Positions 9,039-18,185 of a stretch of 64,000 bases of DNA are shown here, one piece after another (the stretch's first letter is position 1; each line of letters opens with the position of its first letter). The notes under the pieces are model-generated. The model worked only from the letters and a program-made list of their open reading frames with translations, was not told where the DNA came from and did no database searches. Source of the DNA: Acidimicrobiia bacterium (lineage in GTDB: Bacteria > Actinomycetota > Acidimicrobiia > Acidimicrobiales > AC-14); the NCBI GenBank assembly GCA_023265025.1, contig JAHFUP010000018.1, positions 1 through 64,000 on the forward strand, given 5' to 3'. The translations under genes and the position numbers were made by a program.

Positions 9039-10151
9039 TCAGTCACCGCCGGGCAGGTTGATCCCCCGGTCCTCCGCCCACCGCCTCGGGCTCGGCGCCT
9101 CGGCCATTGAGTCCTCCGCCGCCCGCTGCAGCGCGGCGGCCCGCTCCTCACGGGTCGACGCCGGCCCCACCCGCAGCGACAGGTAGGCCAGGCCCCCGAC
9201 CGGGATCGGCAACCAGAAGTTCACCAGGCGGTACACCACCACGCCGAGCACCGCCGTCCCGCGGGGCGCCCCGAACCCCACCAGGGCCGACGTGAGGACG
9301 GCCTCCACCACGCCCAGGCCGCCCGGCGTGATCGGCACGGCGGCGAGCACGTTGGCCAGGCCGAACGCCACGATCAGTCCGTCGACGTCCAGGCGGTAGC
9401 CGAAGGCGGCGACGAACACCCACAGCGAAGCGGCGTCGAGCAGCCAGTTGGCGCCGGCCCAGAGCGCGGCCCGTACCAGCAGGGCGCGGTCGGCGCCGAG
9501 CATTCGCAACCGCTCGGCCACCCGGTGGAGCACGCGGCTCACACCGTCACCGTCGAGCATCGGGATCCGGTTGGCGATCCGGCAGACGACGCCGGCCACC
9601 CGCTCTTCGCCCCGGGTGAGCAGGATGACGGCCACGGCGAAGCCGGCGATGAGCAGGGCGCCGATGATCGCGGCCGTCCCGTACAGCGGGTTGAAGCCGC
9701 GCCTCGGGATCGAGACCAGCAGGCCCAGCCACAGCAGGAGGTTGAGCACCATGGCCGAGCCCAGCCCCTGGGCGGCGAGGGCCAGCCCGGCGTCGGGGCC
9801 GGCCACGCCGGCCCCGGTGAGGAGTCGGTATCCGAGACCGGCGCCGGCGGCCGACCCACCGGGGACGATGTGGCTGGCGGCGAGGGTCGACAGGTTGATC
9901 CGGAGCAACGTCGGGAGGCGGGGCCGGGTGGCCGGCGGCAGCACGGCCTGCGTCAGCTTGGCGTAGGCGGCGATGGCGGCCAGCTCCAGGAGGACGCCGG
10001 CCACGAGCCCGCCGAGGCTGACCGACGACAGCAGATCGAGGGACTTGTGGGCGCCGGCGATCTGGGGCAGCACCAGGTACTCGATGACGACCAGGACGGC
10101 CAGGCCGGCGACCAGCCGGCGCAGAGATCGGGGCAGACGCCGGCGGGCCAC
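9039..10151 (-). CDS. Flippase-like integral membrane protein (LPG_synthase_TM / YbhN family)
   Basis: This 370-residue protein has about eight hydrophobic segments and the family's short motifs: HIVPGGSAAGAGLGYRLL in the middle and VPITPGGLGVVEAVLTSALVGFG towards the C-terminus. Proteins of this fold include the membrane part of lysylphosphatidylglycerol synthases and flippase-like lipid transporters. It follows the peptide ABC ATPase on the same strand with a 39-bp gap, so it may be the last gene of that unit. The substrate is unknown. A fused aminoacyl transferase domain, as in MprF, is absent. Confidence 0.85.
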   Translation of the reverse strand: MARRRLPRSLRRLVAGLAVLVVIEYLVLPQIAGAHKSLDLLSSVSLGGLVAGVLLELAAIAAYAKLTQAVLPPATRPRLPTLLRINLSTLAASHIVPGGSAAGAGLGYRLLTGAGVAGPDAGLALAAQGLGSAMVLNLLLWLGLLVSIPRRGFNPLYGTAAIIGALLIAGFAVAVILLTRGEERVAGVVCRIANRIPMLDGDGVSRVLHRVAERLRMLGADRALLVRAALWAGANWLLDAASLWVFVAAFGYRLDVDGLIVAFGLANVLAAVPITPGGLGVVEAVLTSALVGFGAPRGTAVLGVVVYRLVNFWLPIPVGGLAYLSLRVGPASTREERAAALQRAAEDSMAEAPSPRRWAEDRGINLPGGD

Positions 10152-10190
10152 GGGGGAAACTGTCCCTCATGGCGGGGCCGGCGGGTGATT

Positions 10191-10979
10191 TCAGGCCGTC
10201 GGCTCGAGCCGGCCGACGTCGGCGGCGGCCTCCAGCAGCAACTTCGTGTATGGGTGCTGCGGCGACCGGAAGACCTCCACAGTCCGCCCCGACTCCACCA
10301 GCCGGCCCTCCTGCATGACCGCGACCTCCTCGGCGACGGCGGCGGCCATCTCCGGGTCGTGGGTGATCACCAGGAAGGCGATGCCGTGGCGGTCCCGGAG
10401 GCCCCGGATGAGCTCGACGATGCTGCCGCGCAGGGTGGCGTCGACCATCGACGTCGGCTCGTCGGCGACGACGAGGCGGGGCAGCCCGACGAGGGCCCGG
10501 GCCAGCACGACGCGCTGGCGCTGGCCGCCGGAGAGCTGGTGGGGGAAGCGGTCGCGGAACGCCGACGCCGGCGCCAGACCCACCTCCTCCAGGGCCTCGT
10601 CGACCCGGGCGGACCGGGCGTTCCCGGTGCCGGCGATATCGAGCGGCTCGGCCACGGCGGCGGCGACCCGCATCCCGGGATGCAATGACTGGTACGGGTC
10701 CTGGAGCACGAGGTGCATCCGCCGGCGCAGCGAGCGCAGCCGGCGCTCCCGCATGCGGGCGTACTCCTGGCCTTCGAAGACGAGCTCGCCGGCGTCGAGT
10801 CGCTCCAGGCCGACGACGGCCCGGCCCAGCGTCGACTTGCCGGAGCCGCTCTCGCCCACGAGGGCGACGATCTCGCCGGCGCCGACCGCGAGGGACACGT
10901 CGTCGAGCGCGGTGACCCGCCGGCCACCGGCGCGGAAGGTCTTGCTGGCGTCGCGGATCTGAAGGATGGCGTCGTTCAC
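10191..10979 (-). CDS. Peptide/nickel-type ABC transporter ATPase, DppF-like
   Basis: This 262-residue nucleotide-binding domain has Walker [10 protein letters not shown], signature LSGGQRQRV and Walker B LVVADEPTS, followed by the switch His in VITHD. Spacing and sequence fit the DppF/OppF half of a peptide, opine or nickel importer. The start ATG overlaps the stop of the permease-ATPase fusion by 4 bases, so the two are translationally coupled. It lacks the long C-terminal OppF extension with a Cys cluster. It would pair with the ATPase half of the fusion to form the ATPase dimer. The transported substrate cannot be read. Confidence 0.92.
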   Translation of the reverse strand: MNDAILQIRDASKTFRAGGRRVTALDDVSLAVGAGEIVALVGESGSGKSTLGRAVVGLERLDAGELVFEGQEYARMRERRLRSLRRRMHLVLQDPYQSLHPGMRVAAAVAEPLDIAGTGNARSARVDEALEEVGLAPASAFRDRFPHQLSGGQRQRVVLARALVGLPRLVVADEPTSMVDATLRGSIVELIRGLRDRHGIAFLVITHDPEMAAAVAEEVAVMQEGRLVESGRTVEVFRSPQHPYTKLLLEAAADVGRLEPTA

Positions 10980-12676
10980 GACTTCGCTCCGAGGGGTGAG
11001 AGGCGGGTGTTCAGGAGGCGCCGGCTGTACGCCTCGACGGGCGCGGCGGCCACCGTCGCCGCCGGGCCGCGCTCGACGACGTGGCCGTCCTGCAGGATGA
11101 CGAGGTCGTCGGCCACCCGGAGGACCATCTGGACGTCGTGGGTGATGATCAGCACGGTCAGGCCCAGGCGGGCCTTCATATCCTGAAGGAGCCGGAGGAT
11201 CGAGGACTGGGTCACGAGGTCCAGTCCGGTGGTCGGCTCGTCGGCGATGAGCAGTTCGGGCGAGTTGGCCAGCGCCATGGCGATGACCACCCGCTGGCGC
11301 ATGCCGCCGGAGAGCTCGTGGGGGTAGGCGTGGTGCGCGGGCGCCGGCAGCCCGACGTCGGCCAGCAGCTCGTCGGCCCGTGCCCGGACCGCGGCGGCTG
11401 GCATGGTAAGCGCGGCCGCCTCGGCGACCTGGGCGTGGACGGTGTAGGCGGGGTTGAGCGCGTTCATCGCCGCCTGGGTGACGAAGCCGATCCGCCGCCC
11501 CCGCACCCGGGCGGCCGCCGACGCCCGCAGCAGCGGGCGGCCCTCGAAGGTGGCCGCGCCGGCGACGACAGGGTCACCCGGGAGCAGGCCGAGGAGGGAC
11601 ATCACGATCGTGCTCTTGCCCGAGCCGGACTCGCCGACCAGGGCGGTGACCCGGCCGCGCTCCACCTCGAAGGTCACCCCGTCGACCGCCGGCGCCATGC
11701 CGGCCGCGTAGGCCACCCGCAGGTCGGAGACGGCCAGGATCGGGCCGCCAGCCGCCTCGACGGCGACCGGCGCGGCCGTCGTCGCCGGCCGGCGCCGGCG
11801 GCCGGCGAGGAACCGCAGGCGCCCCGAGGACGTGGCCAGCCTGGGGTCGGCCCGCTCCTCGAAGGCGTACCCCATGAACGCGAAACCCAGGACGACCGCA
11901 GTCAGCGCGAACCCCGCCGGCAGCATCCACCACTTCCAGGCACCGGTCAGCAGGGCATTGGCCGAGCTGGCGTTGGACAGCATCGTCCCCCAGCTGGCCT
12001 TGGTGGGGTCGCCCAGCCCGAGGAAGGCGAGGGCGGCCTCGGAGATGACGGCGGCGTTGGCCACCCGGACGAACTGGGCCGACGCCAGCGGGACGAGCCG
12101 CGGCAGGATGTGCCGGCCGACGGTGCGGACGCCCGAGGCCCCCATGGCCCGGGCCGCCTGCACGTGCTGGTACTCCCGCACTTTCAGTACCTGGGCCCAG
12201 AGGACCCGCGCCGGCCGGGCCCAGCTCACGGCGGCGATCACGATCGCCGTCGTCACCAGGCCGCGGCCGAAGAACGCGGCCAGCACGAGGACCAGCGGTA
12301 GGAAGGGGAAGGCCAGGGTGACGTCGGTGATGCGCATCAGCACCGCTTCGGTCCACCCCCGCCGCCAGCCGGCCAGCACGGCGACCAGGAGGCCGACGGC
12401 CAGGGAGAGCGCGGCGGCACCGATCCCGACGGCGAGGGAGATGCGGGCGCCGTGGACGAGCTGGGCGAAGATGTCGACACCGAGGGCGTCGGTGCCCAGG
12501 GGGTGGCCGAGGCTCGGGCGCCGCAGCGGGAGCGCGCTCGGTCGGGTGGCGGAGTGGCGGGCGACGGTGCCGGCCGCCAGCGCGGCCAGTGCCGGCACGG
12601 CCAGCAGCACCATCCCGGCCCGGCCGAGCGTCCTTCCGGCGCTGCGGCTTGTCGAGCTGCGACGGCTGGACATCAT
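10976..12676 (-). CDS. Peptide-type ABC transporter: permease (DppC-like) fused to ATPase (DppD-like)
   Basis: The ATG at 12676 overlaps the DppB stop by 4 bases and gives 566 residues. The N-terminal half is a DppC-type permease with about six membrane helices, [21 protein letters not shown] and the EAA-loop segment [20 protein letters not shown]. After a linker ending in [12 protein letters not shown], an ATPase follows with Walker [10 protein letters not shown], signature LSGGMRQRV and Walker [10 protein letters not shown]. These two units are normally separate genes, so this is a true in-frame fusion and not a frameshift artefact. It is coupled to both neighbours. It forms the inner-membrane channel and half of the motor. 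Confidence 0.9.
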   Translation of the reverse strand: MMSSRRSSTSRSAGRTLGRAGMVLLAVPALAALAAGTVARHSATRPSALPLRRPSLGHPLGTDALGVDIFAQLVHGARISLAVGIGAAALSLAVGLLVAVLAGWRRGWTEAVLMRITDVTLAFPFLPLVLVLAAFFGRGLVTTAIVIAAVSWARPARVLWAQVLKVREYQHVQAARAMGASGVRTVGRHILPRLVPLASAQFVRVANAAVISEAALAFLGLGDPTKASWGTMLSNASSANALLTGAWKWWMLPAGFALTAVVLGFAFMGYAFEERADPRLATSSGRLRFLAGRRRRPATTAAPVAVEAAGGPILAVSDLRVAYAAGMAPAVDGVTFEVERGRVTALVGESGSGKSTIVMSLLGLLPGDPVVAGAATFEGRPLLRASAAARVRGRRIGFVTQAAMNALNPAYTVHAQVAEAAALTMPAAAVRARADELLADVGLPAPAHHAYPHELSGGMRQRVVIAMALANSPELLIADEPTTGLDLVTQSSILRLLQDMKARLGLTVLIITHDVQMVLRVADDLVILQDGHVVERGPAATVAAAPVEAYSRRLLNTRLSPLGAKS

Positions 12677-13716
12677 GCTCCGACCTTTCCGGGGCGACGG
12701 ACCCGGGGGTCCAGGAACGGGTAGACGATCTCGGCGACCAGGTTGGCGGCGACGACGCCGGCGGCGATCAGCAGGAAGGCGCCCTGCAGGACCGGGTAGT
12801 CGCGGCTGAGGACGCTCTCGTAGATCAGGCGGCCCAGACCGGGGTAGGCGAACACCGTCTCCACCGGGGCGGCGCCGCCGAAGAGCGCCCCGACGTTGAG
12901 CATGGCGACCGTCCACACCGGGACGAGAGCGTTGCGGCGGGCGTGGCGGCGGACCCCGGCGCCGTCCAGGCCCTTGGCCGCGGCCATGGTGACGTAGTCC
13001 TCCCCCAACTCGGACACGGCCGCCGAGCGGGCCACCAGGTAGGCGGAGCCGAGGCCGGCGACAGTGAGGCTGGCGATGGGCAGGACGGCCCGGCGCATCG
13101 TCTCGACCAGGAGCTCGAGGCCGTGGGCCCCGCCTCCCGGCAATGCGCCGAAGACCGGCAGGAGCTTGAGCTGCACGGAGAAGAACAGCATCAGCAGCAG
13201 GGCGAGGAAGAAGGGCGGGAACGAGTCGGCCACCATGACGCCGGTGAGGGTGCGGACGTCGGACTTCGTCCCCCGCCGCCACGCCGAGCGGAAGCCCAGG
13301 GCGGCGCCGATCAGGGTCGACAGGACGACGGACGACCCGACCAGGAGGAGCGTCCACGGGAGGCGCTCGGCCAGCAGCTCGGTGACCGGGCGCCCGTGGC
13401 GGGTGGAGACGCCCAGGTCGCCGTGGGCCAGCCCGACGACGTAGCGGCGGAACTGGTCCCACTCCGAGCCGTCCAGGCCGTAGCTGGCGGCCAGCTCGGC
13501 CCGCCGCTCCGGTGAGACGGCGCTGGCCTGGTCGGCCGGGATGAGGAAGTCGATGGGGTCGCCGGGCGCCAGGCGGGGCAGGGCGAAGTTGAGCACGATG
13601 GCCACGGCCAGGACCAGCGCCGAGAGGGGCAGGGCCCGGCGCAGCTGGCGGATGACCGGGAGGACGCGGCCGGCGTGTCGCCGGGTGGCCGGCGCGGGGA
13701 GGACGAGCTCAGCCAT
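12673..13716 (-). CDS. Peptide/nickel-type ABC transporter permease, DppB-like
   Basis: This 347-residue membrane protein begins MAELVLPAPATRRHAG and shows the DppB signature FALPRLAPGDPIDFL after the first helix. It has about six helices and the EAA segment YVTMAAAKGLDGAGVRRHARRNAL. I chose the start at 13716 because protein-like sequence starts there and the frame upstream is low-quality; a palindrome and a candidate operator lie just upstream. It heads the permease/ATPase part of the operon, downstream of the binding-protein gene. It would heterodimerise with the permease half of the fusion. Confidence 0.9.
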   Translation of the reverse strand: MAELVLPAPATRRHAGRVLPVIRQLRRALPLSALVLAVAIVLNFALPRLAPGDPIDFLIPADQASAVSPERRAELAASYGLDGSEWDQFRRYVVGLAHGDLGVSTRHGRPVTELLAERLPWTLLLVGSSVVLSTLIGAALGFRSAWRRGTKSDVRTLTGVMVADSFPPFFLALLLMLFFSVQLKLLPVFGALPGGGAHGLELLVETMRRAVLPIASLTVAGLGSAYLVARSAAVSELGEDYVTMAAAKGLDGAGVRRHARRNALVPVWTVAMLNVGALFGGAAPVETVFAYPGLGRLIYESVLSRDYPVLQGAFLLIAAGVVAANLVAEIVYPFLDPRVRRPGKVGA

Positions 13717-13797
13717 AGAAGCCCCACTCCGTCGATTGGTTCGCCATCTCTCCCGCTCCTCGTAGGTCGTGTGTGACTTCATTGATGCCGCACGGCG

Positions 13798-13815
13798 TTG
13801 CACGGTCGTTGCGCG
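13798..13815 (-). promoter_or_regulatory. Candidate operator upstream of dppB, copy of the one upstream of dppA
   Basis: TTGCACGGTCGTTGCGCG (plus strand) matches 17 of 18 bases of the site at 15751-15768. It lies 82 bases before the dppB start. A related half-unit CACGGCGTTG sits immediately beside it at 13791-13800. The regulatory role is inferred from the repeat and its matched distance. Confidence 0.5.
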
Positions 13816-13833
13816 TGGCGGACGCGCGGGAAC

Positions 13834-13855
13834 GGGGGCGTCGATCGACGCCCCC
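13834..13855 (-). terminator. Palindrome between binding-protein gene and permease gene
   Basis: GGGGGCGTCGA is followed directly by its reverse complement TCGACGCCCCC, a perfect 22-bp palindrome, 27 bases past the binding-protein stop. It could partly terminate transcription so that the binding protein is made in excess of the channel, a common arrangement. No U-run is present. Confidence 0.45.
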
Positions 13856-13882
13856 GCTCCCTGCCCTCGTCCGGAGGAGCTC

Positions 13883-15673
13883 TTAGGCCTCTTCGGGCTC
13901 GAAGTCCTCCCGCCTCCGGCTGCGGGCGGCCAGGGCGCCGGCGCCGACGGCGCCGAGCCCGAGCACCACACCGATGGCGGCCCACGGCGGGCCGCTGGCC
14001 GCGCCGCCCCCGCTGAGCGCCGCGGAACCGGGGGCCGGCTCGTAGCCGGGGATGAACGACCGCTTGGTCAGGATGCCGTGACCGGTGTCGGCGATCCAGC
14101 CGTTGTAGGCGGTGGTCCTGTAGGCGTAGTCGCCGTTCGGGTAGTACAGCACCAGCGCCGGGGCGTCGGCGGCGTAGATCCGCTGGGCCTCGACGAGCAG
14201 GCGCTTGCGCTCGACGTTGTCGATGGATGACCGGGCCTGCTCCACCAGCCGGTCGAACTGGGGGTTCGAGTAGCTGCCGAAGATGGTGCCCGGCGAGCCC
14301 TGGGCCGGCGAGTGGAAGAAGAAGTACAGGGCGTCGGGGTCGGCGTGGGCGTGGGACTCCAGGTTGGTGATGAACGAGTCGACGTTGCCGGATGCCCGCC
14401 GAGCCCGCAGCGTGGCTGCGTCGATCGACTCCACGTTCATCTTCACGCCGATGGCCTCCACCTGCTGGGAGACCACCTGTGCGGCCCGGGTGTGCTGGGG
14501 CTCGTTGGCCGCCACCGCGAGGGCGAACTCCAGCTTGGCGCCGTCGGGGGCACGGCGGATGCCGTCGTCTCCCCGCCGGTAGCCGGCGTCGTCGAGTGCC
14601 TTGTTGGCCTTGGCCACGTCGAACTCGTGACCGCCCTGGGGGTCGGTCCACGCCGAGTCCGGGTGGACCCACCCGTCACGGCCGGGCTGGCCGTGGCCGA
14701 GGAGCACCGTCTGGACGATGGCGTTGTTGTCGATGGCCTCGGCGATGGCCTTGCGGACCCGGGCGTCGGCCAGCGAGCCCTTCCGGTTGTTGAAGTGCAG
14801 GTGGACCGACTCCATCCGGGTGGACTGGACCACCTTGATGCCGGGCATGGCCGACATCTGGTCGAACAGCTCCGGCGGCACGGCCCGGTCCACACTGTCG
14901 ATCTGGCCGGTCTGGAGGGCGGCGAAGGCCGCGGACTGGTCACGGACGATCGGCAGGTCGATGGCGTCGACCTTCGGCTTGCCCTTGAAGTAGCTGGCGT
15001 TGGCCTCGAGCCGGTAGATCTGGTCGGGCACGAACGACGTCATCTTGTATGGGCCGGTCCCGATCGGGAGGATGTCGGTCGCCTTGTTGGCCTCGTCGAT
15101 CTTCTCCCAGATGTGCTTGGGCACGATCGGCATGTCGGCACCGGGCAGGATCTTGAATGTCGGCGCCGCGTCCTTGAAGTTCACCCGCACGGTGAGGGTG
15201 TCGAGCACCTCGGCGGACTCGAAGACGGGGTACTCCCAGACGTGGTGGCTGTAGCGCCCGCCCGTGGTCGACTTCATCTTCTCGAAGGTGAAGGCCACGT
15301 CCTCAGCGGTCAGCGGCTGGCCGTCGTGCCAGGTCACGCCGGCCCGGAGCTTGACCGTCCACTGCTTGCGGTCGGGCGAAGGGTCGGCCCGCTCGGCCAG
15401 CCACGGCTCGGGGTCGTCCTTGACCTGCGACCAGAAGAGGGTGTCGTAGACCAGGTTGGTCAGGTCATGACTCACCGGCAGCCCGAGCAGGGTCAGGGTG
15501 AAGGGGGTGAGGTTGTTCTCGCTCGCCTTGATGGCGATGGTGAGCTTGGTCGGCTTGTCTTCAGAGCCGGTCTGGGCGCCGGCGCCGGTCGCCAGGCCGG
15601 CGACCAGGGCCGCGGTAAGCACCGCCGCTCCCGCCCGCCGACCGCGTTTCCTCGACACAAGGGTGTCGGTCAT
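13883..15673 (-). CDS. Peptide-type ABC transporter substrate-binding protein (SBP_bac_5), membrane-anchored
   Basis: The ATG at 15673, preceded by AAGGAGCT, gives 596 residues. An N-terminal signal (about residues 10-34, ending GAGAQ) precedes the extracytoplasmic family-5 fold: WTVKLRAGVTWHDGQPLTAEDVAFTFE is the family signature, and YPNGDYAYRTTAYNGW lies near the end of the fold. There is no lipobox cysteine. Instead the C-terminus has a hydrophobic helix (WAAIGVVLGLGAVGAGALAA) followed by RSRRRE, so the protein appears anchored by its tail. It heads the operon with dppB, the permease-ATPase fusion and dppF. Ligand class (peptide, opine, metal chelate) is unknown. Confidence 0.9.
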   Translation of the reverse strand: MTDTLVSRKRGRRAGAAVLTAALVAGLATGAGAQTGSEDKPTKLTIAIKASENNLTPFTLTLLGLPVSHDLTNLVYDTLFWSQVKDDPEPWLAERADPSPDRKQWTVKLRAGVTWHDGQPLTAEDVAFTFEKMKSTTGGRYSHHVWEYPVFESAEVLDTLTVRVNFKDAAPTFKILPGADMPIVPKHIWEKIDEANKATDILPIGTGPYKMTSFVPDQIYRLEANASYFKGKPKVDAIDLPIVRDQSAAFAALQTGQIDSVDRAVPPELFDQMSAMPGIKVVQSTRMESVHLHFNNRKGSLADARVRKAIAEAIDNNAIVQTVLLGHGQPGRDGWVHPDSAWTDPQGGHEFDVAKANKALDDAGYRRGDDGIRRAPDGAKLEFALAVAANEPQHTRAAQVVSQQVEAIGVKMNVESIDAATLRARRASGNVDSFITNLESHAHADPDALYFFFHSPAQGSPGTIFGSYSNPQFDRLVEQARSSIDNVERKRLLVEAQRIYAADAPALVLYYPNGDYAYRTTAYNGWIADTGHGILTKRSFIPGYEPAPGSAALSGGGAASGPPWAAIGVVLGLGAVGAGALAARSRRREDFEPEEA

Positions 15674-15750
15674 TGTCCTGAGCTCCTTCGTCGGTGGCCA
15701 CCGGGGTCGCCGGCGGCCGCTTGGTATGCGAAGGAGCATCCGCCCGGGTA

Positions 15751-15768
15751 TTGCACGGCCGTTGCGCG
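15751..15768 (-). promoter_or_regulatory. Candidate operator upstream of dppA
   Basis: TTGCACGGCCGTTGCGCG (plus strand) lies 78 bases before the binding-protein start and repeats the site before dppB with one mismatch. Position and repetition suggest a shared regulator. Which one is not visible; no regulator gene of an obvious family flanks the operon apart from the orphan receiver protein. Confidence 0.5.
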
Positions 15769-15793
15769 GCCGCGGCGTCAAACGGTCAGGTCG

Positions 15794-16198
15794 TCAGGGC
15801 CGGAGGGGACGCTCGGACCCGCCCTCGGTCCACACCTGGGCCAGGGCGGCGCTGACCTTGCGCTCGCTCACCGGCTTGGTCATGTAGGCGTCCATCCCTT
15901 TGGCGATGGCCAGGTCGGCGTCACCCTCCATGGCCCGTACGCTGAGCCCGATGATCGGCGTGGACGGCTGGCGGCTGGCCCCCTGGTGCTCGCGGATGGC
16001 CGCCGTGGCCTGAAACCCGTCCAGGTCGGGCATCTGGCAGTCCATGATGATGGCGTCGAAGTCCTGACTGACGGCGGCGTCGACCGCGGCACGACCACCT
16101 CCGACGACCACCACCTCGAAACCGAGCCTCTCGAAGAGGTTCTGGGTCAGGAGCCGGCTCAGCCGGTCGTCGTCGGCGACGAGAATTCGGCGCATCAT
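15794..16198 (-). CDS. Stand-alone response-regulator receiver protein
   Basis: This 134-residue protein is a receiver domain only. The acidic pair is D10/D11, the phospho-acceptor is D53 in IMDCQMPDLDG, S86 replaces the usual Thr in LSVRAM, and K108 is in MTKPV. The MDCQMP pattern is typical of receiver domains in hybrid kinases and phosphorelays rather than of OmpR- or NarL-type regulators. No output domain is present and no kinase gene adjoins it. It may receive phosphate from a distant kinase, or be a detached domain. It starts with Met-Met; either could be used. Confidence 0.88.
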   Translation of the reverse strand: MMRRILVADDDRLSRLLTQNLFERLGFEVVVVGGGRAAVDAAVSQDFDAIIMDCQMPDLDGFQATAAIREHQGASRQPSTPIIGLSVRAMEGDADLAIAKGMDAYMTKPVSERKVSAALAQVWTEGGSERPLRP

Positions 16199-16289
16199 CG
16201 AGGTCCCCTCAGTTCACGCTCGTTGACGGACCTTCGAGCCCGAAGTCGCCCCGAGCCGCCTCCACCCCTATGGTACGGGCATCGACGGG

Positions 16290-17693
16290 TTACGTGTCCG
16301 CTTGAGCCGGCGGGATGTTGACGTTGAGGTGGAGGACGTTGCCGGGGTCGTAGGCCGCCTTGACCTGACGCAGCCGGTCGTACTTGTCGCCGTACGCCGA
16401 GCGGACCCGGTCCTCGTCGTGGTCGGTCATGAAGTTCACGTAGCTGCCGACGCCGACGGCGTGGGGCACGAGCGCCGTCCAGAAGTTCCGCACCCATGCC
16501 CGCTCGGCCTCGTAGTCGGCCGGCGACGGGGTCGCGGCCGAGATGTTGACCACGTACTGGATGTCGCGGCTGCCACCGAACGCCGACGCCGCCCCCTCGG
16601 CGCGGGCGTAGGCGCCACCCAGCACGAAGATCGGGAGGAACGACAAGGGCGACATCTTGCCGGGCTGGTGCTCCAGGATGACGTCTATCGCCCCGTCGGT
16701 CAGCTCGGTCAGGTAGACCGCCTTCTCGTAGGCGAGCAGTCCCCAGGGCGCCGACTCGTCGAACATCTGCTGGAGGGCGACGTAGGGCATGGGCGTGACC
16801 ATCTGTACGATCGGCGTGAGTGCCTGGGTGATCGGGGCGATCACCTCCCGGTGGGCGGCGTCGTCGCCGAAGCCCACCACCGCCAACGCGTACGCCGGCG
16901 TGAAGTGGAGCTGCTCGGGCACGAACGGCGCCGGCGGGGCGCTCACGCCGGCGATGAAGACGCCGCAGTCATCGGGGACGCCGCCCACGAAGTCGCGGGC
17001 GAAGCGGAGCATGTCGCCACCCTGGTCGGGGCTGAACAGGAACAGCGCCAGGTGCACGAGCGGCCCGACCGGATGGAGGGCGAACTCGAACTCGGTGACG
17101 ACCCCGAAGTTGCCGCCCCCGCCCCGGAGCGCCCAGAACAGGTCGGCATGCTCACTCTCCGACGCCTGGAGCACCCGCCCGTCCACCGTGACCACCTCCG
17201 CGGCGACCAAGTTGTCCGACGACAGGCCCGCCACCCGTGACAGCCAGCCCAGCCCGCCACCCAGCGTCAGGCCGGCGACACCCGTGTGGCTGATGAACCC
17301 GCCCGGCGTGGCCATGCCGTGGGCCTGGGTGGCGGCGTCGAGCTCCCCCCATGTCGTGCCCCCACCGCATCTCGCCCGGCGGGCGTCGGGGTCGACGGTG
17401 ACCTGCTTCATGGGGGTCAGGTCGATCATCAGCCCGCCGTCGGTGAGGGCGAATCCGGCGTAGTTGTGCCCGCCGCCCCGGACCGAGACCTCGACGCCCT
17501 CGCGTTGCGCGAAGGCCAGCGAGGCGGCGACGTCGGCCGGCGTGGTGCAACGGACCACCAACCCGGGCCGGCGGTCGATGCTCCCGTTCCAGATGTGGAC
17601 GGCCTCGTCGTACCCCGCCTCGCCCGGCTGCGCCACGGTGCCCGCCACCTCTGAACGCAGGGACGCGACGGCCTCGGCCGTGATGTTCGCCAC
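16290..17693 (-). CDS. FAD-linked oxidoreductase, berberine-bridge-like
   Basis: This 467-residue protein has a PCMH-type FAD domain (PADVAASLAFAQREGVEVSVRGGGHNYAGFAL, then FISHTGVAGLTLGGGLGW) and a C-terminal BBE segment ending YDPGNVLHLNVNIPP. The histidine in GGGHN is the usual covalent FAD site. The cysteine that gives a second covalent bond in many BBE-like enzymes is not seen in the ISHTGVAGLTLGGG segment, so attachment is probably single. No signal peptide is evident. Members oxidise sugars or secondary metabolites. No biosynthetic neighbours hint at a substrate, so none is assigned. Confidence 0.88.
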   Translation of the reverse strand: MANITAEAVASLRSEVAGTVAQPGEAGYDEAVHIWNGSIDRRPGLVVRCTTPADVAASLAFAQREGVEVSVRGGGHNYAGFALTDGGLMIDLTPMKQVTVDPDARRARCGGGTTWGELDAATQAHGMATPGGFISHTGVAGLTLGGGLGWLSRVAGLSSDNLVAAEVVTVDGRVLQASESEHADLFWALRGGGGNFGVVTEFEFALHPVGPLVHLALFLFSPDQGGDMLRFARDFVGGVPDDCGVFIAGVSAPPAPFVPEQLHFTPAYALAVVGFGDDAAHREVIAPITQALTPIVQMVTPMPYVALQQMFDESAPWGLLAYEKAVYLTELTDGAIDVILEHQPGKMSPLSFLPIFVLGGAYARAEGAASAFGGSRDIQYVVNISAATPSPADYEAERAWVRNFWTALVPHAVGVGSYVNFMTDHDEDRVRSAYGDKYDRLRQVKAAYDPGNVLHLNVNIPPAQADT

Positions 17694-17771
17694 CAGTTGC
17701 CCCTTTCCCCGACGGTGAAATGCCGTGGTGGCGGAGGCTAGGCCCGGCCCGGCGGCGCCGGCAACCGATTC

Positions 17772-18185
17772 TCATGGTGACGACCGTGGCACCAGCTCCT
17801 CAAGAAGCGCCCGAACCCGCCGGTCGATCTCGTCCCGGATCGGACGGACGGCGTCGAGGCCCCGCCCGGCCGGATCGTCGAGCGCCCAGTCGAGATAGCG
17901 CTTCCCGGGGTAGACCGGGCAGACGTCCCCGCACCCCATGGTGATCAGGACGTCGGAGGCCCTCGCCGCCTCGTCGGTGAGCGGCTTCGGGAACTCCTTC
18001 GAGATGTCGATGCCGAGCTCGTCCATCGCCTCGACGACGGCCGGGTTGACCTGATCGGCGGGTGCGCTGCCGGCGGAGCGGACGACGACGCGGCCCTGCG
18101 CGTGGTGGTCGAGGAGGGCGGCGGCCATCTGCGACCGGCCGGCGTTGTGCACGCAGACGAAGAGGACTTCGGGAACATGGCTCAT
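17772..18185 (-). CDS. arsC: Arsenate reductase ArsC, low-molecular-weight phosphatase fold
   Basis: The start at 18185 overlaps the aquaporin stop by 4 bases and gives 137 residues. The phosphatase loop CVHNAGRS near residue 11 is the catalytic C-x5-R motif of arsenate reductases. The pair of cysteines in MGCGDVCPVYPGKRYLDW would relay the disulfide. The protein reduces arsenate to arsenite using thioredoxin or mycothiol; which thiol is not decidable here. It is the last gene of a minus-strand unit with arsI and the aquaporin. Confidence 0.93.
   Translation of the reverse strand: MSHVPEVLFVCVHNAGRSQMAAALLDHHAQGRVVVRSAGSAPADQVNPAVVEAMDELGIDISKEFPKPLTDEAARASDVLITMGCGDVCPVYPGKRYLDWALDDPAGRGLDAVRPIRDEIDRRVRALLEELVPRSSP

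Noticed and set aside
14312-16321. 669-codon open frame antisense to the first binding protein and receiver gene
   Set aside because: It spans two genes and a regulatory region and has no domain.
16290-17693. FAD enzyme as part of a secondary-metabolite cluster
   Set aside because: No polyketide, peptide or terpene genes are nearby.
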